From Deltaproteobacteria bacterium (lineage in GTDB: Bacteria; Myxococcota; Myxococcia; Myxococcales; 40CM-4-68-19), in assembly GCA_005879505.1 (NCBI GenBank), contig VBKQ01000269.1, positions 1 to 6,521 on the forward strand: DNA of 6,521 bases. Direction: 5' to 3'. Positions within the stretch are counted from its first letter, which is position 1. The number at the start of each line of letters is the position of its first letter. The notes below the pieces were generated by a model that was not told where the DNA came from, searched no databases, and saw only the letters and a list, made by a program, of their open reading frames with translations. Below, one piece after another: positions 1 through 5,262 of this stretch. The translations under genes and the position numbers were made by a program.

Positions 1-338
1 GTGCATTGCTGGCGGATGTCGAGCGCGGGGACGTGTCCGATGCCCAGCTTGTCCTGGAGGATGCCGCCGCAGCCGGGGAAGTAGTGGTCCGGCGTCATGG
101 TGGCGAAGACGATGTAGTCGACCTCTTCCTTCGCGACGCCGGCGTCCGCGAGCGCTTTCTTCGCGGCGCCCACGCCCAGATCGCTGGTCGATGTGCCCTG
201 CTCGACGTAATAGCGCGTCTCCACCCCGCTGCGCTCGCGGATCCAGGCATCGGACGTATCCATGATCTGGGCGAGCTGATCGTTGGTTACTAGATTTTCG
301 CCGGTGACGAAGCCGCTTCCGATGATTTGACTCCGCAT
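1..338 (-). CDS. fabH: Ketoacyl-ACP synthase III (FabH family), N-terminal 112 residues; 3' end outside window
   Basis: The minus-strand reading from ATG at 338 gives 112 residues before the window edge. It starts MRSQIIGSGF and contains the family signature TSDAWIRERSGVETRYYV (residues 28-45). A Rossmann-like thiolase half follows, with VDYIVFATMTPD (73-84) and PALDIRQQC (104-112). In the family, the Cys of this last motif accepts the acyl group from acyl-CoA before condensation with malonyl-ACP. Here it is Cys112, the same number as recalled for E. coli FabH, and it is the final complete codon visible. The His and Asn of the catalytic triad lie in the unseen part. The start is fixed by a strong GGAGGT six bases upstream. 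The context DIRQQC differs from the housekeeping DVxAAC form, so this may be a specialised paralogue (branched or long acyl starter, secondary lipid) instead of the main FabH. It lies 119 nt behind pnp with no clear terminator, so co-transcription is possible. Confidence 0.88.
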   Translation of the reverse strand, partial: MRSQIIGSGFVTGENLVTNDQLAQIMDTSDAWIRERSGVETRYYVEQGTSTSDLGVGAAKKALADAGVAKEEVDYIVFATMTPDHYFPGCGGILQDKLGIGHVPALDIRQQC

Positions 339-457
339 GAGGCGACCTCCGGGCGCGCTCTCCTACCAGACGGCGGGCCATCCGTCGCGCCGCACTGCGC
401 TACGGAGCGATGACTTCCATATATCGGGAGAGGGCATCCGCGCGAGAAAGGCTCTGG
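339..457. other. pnp-fabH intergenic spacer without a convincing terminator
   Basis: Between the pnp stop and the next start there are 119 bases. Apart from the ribosome binding site, I see only a weak 5-bp inverted repeat (gacgg 369-373 with ccgtc 382-386) and no T-tract following it on the minus strand. There is no convincing promoter. A 24-codon minus-strand ATG frame ending at 363 has no Shine-Dalgarno sequence and is not called. The absence of a terminator leaves read-through from pnp into the downstream gene open. Confidence 0.4.
345..350 (-). promoter_or_regulatory. Ribosome binding site of the ketoacyl-ACP synthase gene
   Basis: The minus strand reads GGAGGT, then six bases, then ATG at 338. 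This is a near-perfect Shine-Dalgarno sequence and decides the start. Confidence 0.8.
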
Positions 458-2605
458 CTACGCCTTCGGCGCCGCCGGGGGCGCGCCCTGCTGCTTTCCA
501 TCGCCGCCGCCCTGTTCCGCGAGCGCCTCCTTGCGGGAAAGCCGGATCTTCCCGGAGCGGTCCACCGAGACGACCTTCACCAGCACCTCGTCGCCTTCCT
601 TGAGCACGTCCTCGACCTTCTTCACCCGCGTGTTCGCGAGGTCCGAGATGTGCACGAGGCCGTCGGTGCCCGGGAAGATCTCCACGAACGCGCCGAACTC
701 CATGATCCGGCGCACGGTGCCGAGATAGGTCTTGCCCACCTCCGCCTCCTGCGTCAGCGCGCGGATCATCTTGATCGCCTGCTCGACACCCTCGCTGTTG
801 GGCGAGGCGATGGCGACCGATCCGTCGTCCTCGATGTCGATGGTCGCTCCTGTGCGGGCGATGATGTCCTTGATCACCTTGCCTCCGGGCCCGATCACGT
901 CCTTGATGCGGCTCACCGGGATGCGGATGGTGGTGATCTTCGGCGCGTACTTGGAGATGTCGGCGCGCGGCTTCTCGATCGCCTTGGCCATCTCGCCGAG
1001 GATGTGCAGGCGGCCCTCGCGCGCCTGGTTCAGTGCACCGGTGAGGATCTGCCTGTCCACCCCCGTGATCTTGATGTCCATCTGGATGGCGGTGATGCCC
1101 TTGGCGGTGCCGCACACCTTGAAGTCCATGTCCCCCAGGTGATCCTCGTCGCCGAGGATGTCGGAGAGGATGGCGATCCGGTCCTGTTCTTTGATCAGGC
1201 CCATGGCGATGCCCGCCACCGGCGCGCTGATCGGCACGCCTGCGTCCATCAGCGCCAGCGCGCCGCCGCAGACGGTGGCCATCGACGACGAGCCGTTCGA
1301 CTCGAGGATGTCGCTCACCACCCGGATGGTGTAGGGGAACTTGTCGTCGGGCGGCAGCACCGCCCGCAGCGCGCGCTCCGCCAGCACCCCGTGCCCGATC
1401 TCGCGCCGGCCCGCGCCGCGGAGCGGCTTCACCTCGCCGACCGAGTAGGGCGGGAAGTTGTAGTGGAGCATGAATTTGCGGAACGACTGCCCCTTGAGAC
1501 TCTCCATCCGCTGCTCGTCCTCGGAGGTGCCCAGGGTGGTGGTGACGATGCTCTGCGTCTCCCCGCGGGTGAAGAGCGCAGACCCGTGCGCGCGCGGGAG
1601 GATACCCACCTCGCAGGAGATCGTGCGGACGGTCTTCGTGTCGCGGCCGCCGATGCGCTGCCCATCGTGCGTGATCATCCGGCGCATGTATTCGTACTTG
1701 AGGTCCTCGAGCACGGTCTTGACGTCCTTGTCCTTGCCTTCGAACGGCGCGCCAGGAGCGGTCAGCTCGGCCACCACGTCCTTCTTGATCTGCGAGAGCT
1801 GACCGTAGCGCTCGTGCTTGTCGTGCTGGGCATAGGCCGCGCGCACCTTCTCCAGCACCGCCTCGCGGACGCGGGCCGCGACGCCCTCGGCGAGCGGCAC
1901 CTTGTCGAACCCGCGCTTCTCGCGCTTCACTGAGCTCGCCAGCTGCTCCTGCACCTCCAGCAACGGAGCGATGGCGCGCTGCCCGAAGAGCAGCGCCTCG
2001 ATCATGTCGTTCTCGCTCACTTCCTTCCCGCCGCCCTCGACCATGAAGATCGAGTCGCGGTTGGCCGCCATGATCACGTCGATGTCGCTCTGGTCGCGCT
2101 CCGTCTCGCTCGGGTTGGCGACGAACTGCCCGCCCACCCGGCCGACGCGGACCCCGGCGAACTGGAAAGGAAAGGGCACGTCGCTGACCGCCATCGCGAA
2201 CGAGGCGCCGGTGAGCGCCAGGACGTCGGTGTCGTAAGCGGGATCGGCGGAGAACACCGTCGCGATCACCTGCGTCTCGTTCTGGTAGCCCTCCGGAAAG
2301 AGCGGCCGCAAGGACCGGTCGATGAGGCGCGAGATCAGCGTCTCCCGCTCGGTGAGCCGGCCTTCGCGCCGGAAGAAGCTGCCAGGGATGCGGCCGGCCG
2401 CTGAGAGGCGCTCCTGGTAGTCGACCGTGAGTGGAAAGAAATCGAGTCCCGGCTTGGGCTCCTTGGCGGATACCGCCGTGACCAGCACCATGCTGTCTCC
2501 GCTGCGGACCACCACCGAGCCGTCGGCCTGCTTGGCCAGCTTGCCCGTTTCGAGCGAGATGCTCTGGTTCCCGACTTTCGCGGAGACCGAATTCGCTTCT
2601 GCCAT
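458..2605 (-). CDS. pnp: Polyribonucleotide nucleotidyltransferase (PNPase)
   Basis: This is a 715-residue cytoplasmic 3'-5' exoribonuclease that phosphorolyses RNA to nucleoside diphosphates and is a degradosome component in many bacteria. The domain order is complete: a first RNase PH domain (about 10-140) with GSFFRREGR (75-83), a helical linker domain (about 145-235), and a second, catalytic RNase PH domain (about 320-545). The catalytic domain has EIGHG (402-406), the phosphate-binding SNGSSS (436-441) and the metal-binding DILGDEDHLGDMDF (482-495, with Asp486 and Asp492). A KH domain with IGPGGK (571-576) and an S1 domain (about 622-691) follow. A short Gly/Gln/Pro/Ala tail ends the protein. 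Length matches the family (about 700-720). I chose ATG at 2605, with AAGGA eight bases upstream, over a TTG two codons earlier that lies too close to that site. It follows rpsO, the usual bacterial order. Confidence 0.98.
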   Translation of the reverse strand: MAEANSVSAKVGNQSISLETGKLAKQADGSVVVRSGDSMVLVTAVSAKEPKPGLDFFPLTVDYQERLSAAGRIPGSFFRREGRLTERETLISRLIDRSLRPLFPEGYQNETQVIATVFSADPAYDTDVLALTGASFAMAVSDVPFPFQFAGVRVGRVGGQFVANPSETERDQSDIDVIMAANRDSIFMVEGGGKEVSENDMIEALLFGQRAIAPLLEVQEQLASSVKREKRGFDKVPLAEGVAARVREAVLEKVRAAYAQHDKHERYGQLSQIKKDVVAELTAPGAPFEGKDKDVKTVLEDLKYEYMRRMITHDGQRIGGRDTKTVRTISCEVGILPRAHGSALFTRGETQSIVTTTLGTSEDEQRMESLKGQSFRKFMLHYNFPPYSVGEVKPLRGAGRREIGHGVLAERALRAVLPPDDKFPYTIRVVSDILESNGSSSMATVCGGALALMDAGVPISAPVAGIAMGLIKEQDRIAILSDILGDEDHLGDMDFKVCGTAKGITAIQMDIKITGVDRQILTGALNQAREGRLHILGEMAKAIEKPRADISKYAPKITTIRIPVSRIKDVIGPGGKVIKDIIARTGATIDIEDDGSVAIASPNSEGVEQAIKMIRALTQEAEVGKTYLGTVRRIMEFGAFVEIFPGTDGLVHISDLANTRVKKVEDVLKEGDEVLVKVVSVDRSGKIRLSRKEALAEQGGGDGKQQGAPPAAPKA

Positions 2606-2613
2606 GTGCAACG

Positions 2614-2618
2614 TCCTT
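2614..2618 (-). promoter_or_regulatory. Ribosome binding site of pnp, possibly in a weak hairpin
   Basis: The minus strand reads AAGGA, eight bases before ATG at 2605. This supports the ATG over the upstream TTG at 2611, which would leave only two bases of spacing. The GGAC of this site can pair with GTCC at 2625-2628 on the same strand (4-bp stem, 8-nt loop). This is a weak hint that access to the site is structured. Confidence 0.65.
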
Positions 2619-2664
2619 TCGCGCGGACCCGTCGCCCGCGCTGCGTTCTTGTCGTTTGTCAGGG

Positions 2665-2688
2665 TTGGATCCGGGGACCGTTGGATCC
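2665..2688. repeat. Short direct repeat TTGGATCC in the pnp leader
   Basis: TTGGATCC occurs at 2665-2672 and again at 2681-2688, exactly 16 bases apart. The GGATCC cores are self-complementary, so they could also form a 6-bp stem with a 10-nt loop in the transcript. No function is recognised. Confidence 0.4.
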
Positions 2689-2698
2689 TGATCGCAGA

Positions 2699-2716
2699 AG
2701 CGAAATCGCTTTCGCT
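2699..2716 (-). promoter_or_regulatory. Hairpin in the rpsO-pnp spacer (possible mRNA processing element)
   Basis: The transcript-sense sequence AGCGAAA-GCGA-TTTCGCT forms a perfect 7-bp stem closed by a GCGA (GNRA) tetraloop. After one mismatch it can gain two more pairs (2696-2697 with 2718-2719). It has no following T-tract, so it is not a terminator. In E. coli the pnp leader carries hairpins cut by RNase III, after which PNPase represses its own mRNA. A similar role here is inferred from position only. Confidence 0.45.
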
Positions 2717-2760
2717 GCTCCGATGAGGGTCCGGGGGCTCCCGGGTTCAACCCGCTCTTG

Positions 2761-2795
2761 CAAAACAGCCGAGGGGCACCTTTCGATGCCCCTCG
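2761..2795 (-). terminator. Terminator-like hairpin between rpsO and pnp
   Basis: Read on the minus strand, CGAGGGGCA (2795-2787) pairs perfectly with TGCCCCTCG (2778-2770). Two further inner pairs (T-G and C-G) close a GAAA tetraloop, making an 11-pair stem. It is followed by GGC and then the short T-run TGTTTTG (2767-2761). It starts 14 bases after the rpsO stop. The stem is strong but the T-tract is short and offset by three bases, so partial termination is more likely than a full stop. This agrees with pnp lying just downstream on the same strand, and it resembles the attenuating terminator between rpsO and pnp in E. coli. Confidence 0.65.
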
Positions 2796-2808
2796 CGAAA
2801 CTCATCTC

Positions 2809-3090
2809 CTACTTCCGGATCCCCAGACCGTCGATCAGCTTGCGGTACCGGGTGGTGTCCTTTGTCTTGAGGTAATCGAGCAGCCGCCGCCGCTGGCCCA
2901 CGAGCTTGAGCAGTCCGCGCCGCGAGTGGTGGTCCTTCTTGTGCGTCTTGAAGTGCTCGGTCAGGTAATGGATGCGCTCGGTGAGCAGCGCGACCTGCAC
3001 CTCCGGCGAGCCGGTGTCGCGCTCGTGGGTGCGGAACTTCTCCACTACAGTCGGTTTGCGGCTTTCGTAGTGCAACGGGCCCTGGGACAT
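2809..3090 (-). CDS. rpsO: 30S ribosomal protein S15
   Basis: This is a 93-residue primary binder of 16S rRNA in the central domain of the small subunit, and it contributes to an intersubunit bridge. The whole family pattern is present: THERDTGSPEVQVALLTERI (21-40), LTEHFKTHKKDHHSRRGLL (43-61, with the rRNA-contacting His/Asp/Ser cluster at 50-56) and GQRRRLLDYL (65-74), ending in the usual GLGIRK. The family length is about 89, so this copy carries only a few extra N-terminal residues. ATG at 3090 is chosen because AGGGA lies ten bases upstream. A GTG in frame at 3159 would add 23 basic residues foreign to S15 and would place the leader hairpin region inside the gene. The gene is first in the rpsO-pnp unit. 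S15 represses its own translation in several bacteria through structured leaders, and such a leader is possible here. Confidence 0.97.
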   Translation of the reverse strand: MSQGPLHYESRKPTVVEKFRTHERDTGSPEVQVALLTERIHYLTEHFKTHKKDHHSRRGLLKLVGQRRRLLDYLKTKDTTRYRKLIDGLGIRK

Positions 3091-3100
3091 CTTTTTCGCT

Positions 3101-3105
3101 TCCCT
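3101..3105 (-). promoter_or_regulatory. Ribosome binding site of rpsO
   Basis: The minus strand reads AGGGA, ten bases before ATG at 3090. The spacing is slightly long, but it is the best purine-rich site for the S15 start. A G-run further upstream (about 3113-3118) is too distant. Confidence 0.5.
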
Positions 3106-3120
3106 CGAATTTCCCCCCAC

Positions 3121-3142
3121 CTTCCGCCGGCCGGGCGGGAAG
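3121..3142 (-). promoter_or_regulatory. Second hairpin of the rpsO leader
   Basis: In transcript sense, CTTCC-C-GCC pairs with GGC-GGAAG around a 5-nt loop CGGCC. This gives eight pairs with one bulged C. It ends 15 bases before the AGGGA ribosome binding site. Together with the hairpin at 3159-3180 it makes a two-hairpin leader. S15-dependent autoregulation is a reasonable but unproven idea. Confidence 0.4.
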
Positions 3143-3158
3143 GCGAGCAGGCGCTTCA

Positions 3159-3180
3159 CTCCGGACGGAATTGTCCGGAG
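3159..3180 (-). promoter_or_regulatory. First hairpin of the rpsO leader
   Basis: CTCCGGAC (3159-3166) and GTCCGGAG (3173-3180) form a perfect 8-bp inverted repeat around a 6-base loop. Neither strand has a T-run after it, so it is not a terminator. With the predicted transcription start near 3182 it would sit at the very 5' end of the rpsO mRNA. It could stabilise the mRNA, bind S15, or be an operator between the two divergent genes. Confidence 0.5.
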
Positions 3181-3188
3181 GGCGCGGG

Positions 3189-3217
3189 AACGTACAGGCT
3201 GCGGCCCTGCCGGTCAA
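3189..3217 (-). promoter_or_regulatory. Predicted sigma70-type promoter of rpsO-pnp
   Basis: The minus strand shows TTGACC (3217-3212), a spacer of exactly 17 bases, and TACGTT (3194-3189) preceded by TG. The -35 box is five of six. The -10 box has only three of six but keeps the important T1, A2 and T6. Transcription would start near 3182, giving a leader of about 90 nt. Confidence 0.55.
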
Positions 3218-3263
3218 GGGAAACACCCTGGAAGGTCGGCCCGATCGTGCCGCGTCTGACTCA

Positions 3264-3293
3264 TTGACCTCCTCTTTCCGCGGCGCCTAGACT
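3264..3293 (+). promoter_or_regulatory. Predicted sigma70-type promoter of the formate dehydrogenase operon
   Basis: TTGACC (3264-3269), an 18-base spacer and TAGACT (3288-3293) form a plausible housekeeping promoter. The start point would be near 3300, leaving a leader of only about 16 nt before ATG at 3316. This supports that ATG as the true start. No sigma54 GG/GC pair was seen. Confidence 0.5.
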
Positions 3294-3300
3294 CACCGCC

Positions 3301-3310
3301 TTTCCGGAAA
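3301..3310. promoter_or_regulatory. 10-bp palindrome TTTCCGGAAA at the predicted transcription start
   Basis: This perfect inverted repeat lies just before the formate dehydrogenase start codon. It overlaps the expected transcription start and supplies the weak GGAA ribosome binding site, six bases before the ATG. It may be a repressor operator or may be chance; no regulator family is recognised. Confidence 0.35.
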
Positions 3311-3315
3311 CAGCC

Positions 3316-5262
3316 ATGCAGACGCAGTACCAGCGATTGACCCATCCTCTGGTCCGCGAGGGCAAAGACCTTCGTCCGGCGACCTGGGACGAGGCCCTCG
3401 ATCGGGTGGCCGCGGGGTTCCGCCGGACGATCGACGAGGCAGGTCCGGACGCGATCGGCATCTTCAGCTGCTCGCGGGCCACCAACGAGGTCAACTTCCT
3501 CGCGCAGAAGCTGGCACGCGTCGTCTTCGGCACGCACAACATCGACAGTTGTAACCGGACCTGACACGCGCCCAGCGTCGTCGGTCTGGCGACGGTGTTC
3601 GGAGCGGGGGGCGGGACCAGCTCCTACCGGGAAGTCGAGGAGGCCGAGGTCATCTTCCTCTGGGGCTCGAATGCCAGGGAGACCCACCCGATCTTCTTCC
3701 ATCACGTGCTCAAAGGCGTGAACGCCGGCGCCAGGCTGTTCGTCGTCGATCCGCGGCGGACCGCATCCGCGCGCTGGGCGGATCGCTGGCTGGGTCTGGA
3801 GGTCGGCACGGACATCGCGCTGGCCAACGCCATGGCGCGCGAGATCATCCACGACGGGATCGCCAACACCGCGTTCATCGAGCGCGCTACGACGGGCTAC
3901 CCGGCTTACCGCGACTGCGTCGAGCCCTACACCCTCGAGTACGCCGAGCGCGTCACCGGCGTCCCGGCGGAAGCGATCCGGGAGGCGGCCCACGCGTATG
4001 CCCGGGCCGACCGGGCGATGATCTGCTGGACGCTGGGAATCACCGAGCACCACACCTCGGTCGACAACGTCCTCGCGCTGATCAATCTCGCCTTGCTCAC
4101 CGGCCACGTCGGCCGCTACGGCTCGGGCCTCAATCCGCTGCGTGGCCAGAACAACGTCCAGGGCGGCGGCGACATGGGGGCCATCCCGAATCGCCTGCCG
4201 GGGTTCCAGGACGTGCTCGACCCGGTCGTGAGGGCGAAGTTCGAGTCCAAGTGGGGCGTCGCGCTCCGGCCGCAACATGGCTGGAACCTGACGCAGATGT
4301 TCGAAGCGATGGAGAGAGGAGATCTAAAGTCGCTCTTCATCATCGGGGAGAATCCCTGCCAGTCGGAAGCCGATCAGCATCGCGCCCAGGCGCTCCTCGA
4401 GGGGCTCGACTTCCTCGTGGTGCAGGAGATCTTCCTCACGCCGACCGCGCAGCTCGCTCACGTGGTTCTCCCCGCGACCGCCACTTGGTGCGAAGGCGAG
4501 GGCACCGTCACCAGCAGCGAGCGCCGCGTCCAGCGCGTGCGCAAGGCGCTCGATCCCCCTGGCGACGCGCGCGACGAGCTCTGGATCCTGGGCCGGATCG
4601 CGGCTCGTCTCGGTCACGACTGGCGCAATCCGGGTGCTGAGCAGGTCTGGGACGAGGTGCGCTCTCTTGCGCCGATCTTCGCCGGCATGAGCTACAGGCG
4701 GCTCGAAGAGCATGGAGGGCTGCAGTGGCCTTGTTACGACGAGCAGCATCCGGGGGAGCTGTTCCTGCATAGCCGTCTGTGGCACGAGCCGCGGCTCGGG
4801 CCCCCCGCGCCCTTCTCGGTGGTCGAGCACCGGCCGCCCGTCGAGGGGCCCGATGATGAGTTCCCCTTCCTTCTCACCACCGGGCGGCGGCTCGACTCGT
4901 ACAACACGGGCGTCCAGACCGGCGGTCTGCCCTCGCCGCTCAGACGGGGGGAGACGCTCGACATCTCCGGCGAAGATGCGCGGCGTCTGGGGCTGGTCGA
5001 GGGCGAGGCCGTGCGCGTTTCTTCCCGTCGTGGCACCGTGGTCGCGCCGGTCCACATCGACCCGTCGCTGCGCGCAGGCCTGGTGTTCATGACGCCCCAC
5101 TTCCAGGACGAGGTGCGCGTCAACGCGCTCACCATCGATGCGACGGATCCGAAGTCGGGAACGGCGGAGTTCAAGGCGTGCGCGGTCCGCGTCGACCCGC
5201 TGCGCACCGGGGCGGCGCGCGCTTCGAGCGCCGCCAGGTCGGTCCCCGCGGCGGGAGGCTAG
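3316..5262 (+). CDS. fdhA: Selenocysteine-containing formate dehydrogenase catalytic (alpha) subunit lacking the N-terminal [4Fe-4S] module
   Basis: The product is 648 residues if TGA at 3562-3564 is read as selenocysteine (U83). It would oxidise formate to CO2 at a Mo or W bis-MGD centre, with Sec as metal ligand, in the cytoplasm; no Tat signal is present. Around Sec it reads NIDSCNRT-U-HAPSVVGL, the formate dehydrogenase active site with the adjacent His84. Other landmarks are WGSNARETHPI (116-126), VVDPRR (143-148), RGQNNVQGGGDMGAIP (276-291, with the substrate-binding Arg276) and a C-terminal dinucleotide-binding domain (about 513-625) ending SGTAEFKACAVRV. Both sides of the TGA share one frame and no other stop interrupts. 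The protein begins at the RLTHPLVREG segment, which in E. coli FdhF follows the [4Fe-4S] domain. The CxxCxxxC...C cysteines and the electron-relay Lys are therefore absent. An in-frame stop at 3265-3267 excludes a simple upstream extension. An Ala/Arg/Ser tail of about 20 residues ends the protein. Confidence 0.93.
3562..3564 (+). other. UGA codon read as selenocysteine (Sec83)
   Basis: TGA falls exactly where formate dehydrogenases carry Sec or Cys, between CNRT and HAPSVVGL. The family sequence continues in the same frame for 565 more codons. It implies selA, selB, selC and selD elsewhere in the genome. Confidence 0.95.
3565..3597 (+). promoter_or_regulatory. Bacterial SECIS element (SelB-binding hairpin)
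   Basis: Directly after the UGA, CGTCGTC (3576-3582) pairs with GGCGACG (3588-3594). This gives seven pairs, one a T-G wobble near the top, around the loop GGTCT (3583-3587). After one G-G mismatch (3575/3595) two more pairs form (3573-3574 with 3596-3597). The loop begins 18 bases after the UGA. From memory, the E. coli fdhF SECIS has the same GGUCU at the same distance, with its conserved bulged U near the top of the stem where the wobble lies here. The loop also encodes the conserved Gly-Leu. Confidence 0.85.
5253..5258 (+). promoter_or_regulatory. Ribosome binding site of the NuoE-NuoF fusion gene
   Basis: GGGAGG lies inside the last codons of the alpha-subunit gene, four bases before the GTG that directly follows its TAG. 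The spacing is short but the site is strong. The arrangement suggests translational coupling, which would tie the amount of this subunit to completed read-through of the UGA. Confidence 0.6.

Noticed and set aside
410..1933. A 507-residue plus-strand frame antisense to pnp
   Set aside because: It is an Arg/His/Leu/Asp-rich antisense shadow with no recognisable domain and no ribosome binding site.
2603..2611. pnp start at TTG 2611
   Set aside because: The AAGGA site would be only two bases away, whereas ATG 2605 has normal spacing.
363..2750. A 795-residue minus-strand reading frame overlapping pnp in another frame
   Set aside because: It is low-complexity Arg/Gly/Ala/His-rich translation typical of an alternative frame in high-GC DNA, and pnp is certain.
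2809..3159. A longer S15 starting at GTG 3159
   Set aside because: The additional 23 residues are not part of the S15 family, and the better ribosome binding site serves ATG 3090.
3316..3564. A short 82-residue protein followed by a separate gene starting near 3595, or a pseudogene broken by a nonsense mutation
   Set aside because: Both parts share one frame, the break falls exactly on the known Sec position, a SECIS hairpin follows at the classical distance, and the rest of the gene is intact.
3562..3564. Reassignment of UGA to another amino acid (genetic code change)
   Set aside because: No other in-frame TGA occurs in about 1,900 codons of confident coding sequence, and UGG is used normally for Trp. 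Selenocysteine explains the single site.
3214..4278. A 354-residue minus-strand frame opposite the alpha-subunit gene
   Set aside because: It has the composition of a reverse complement of coding DNA and runs into the predicted promoter region. Nothing is recognisable in it.
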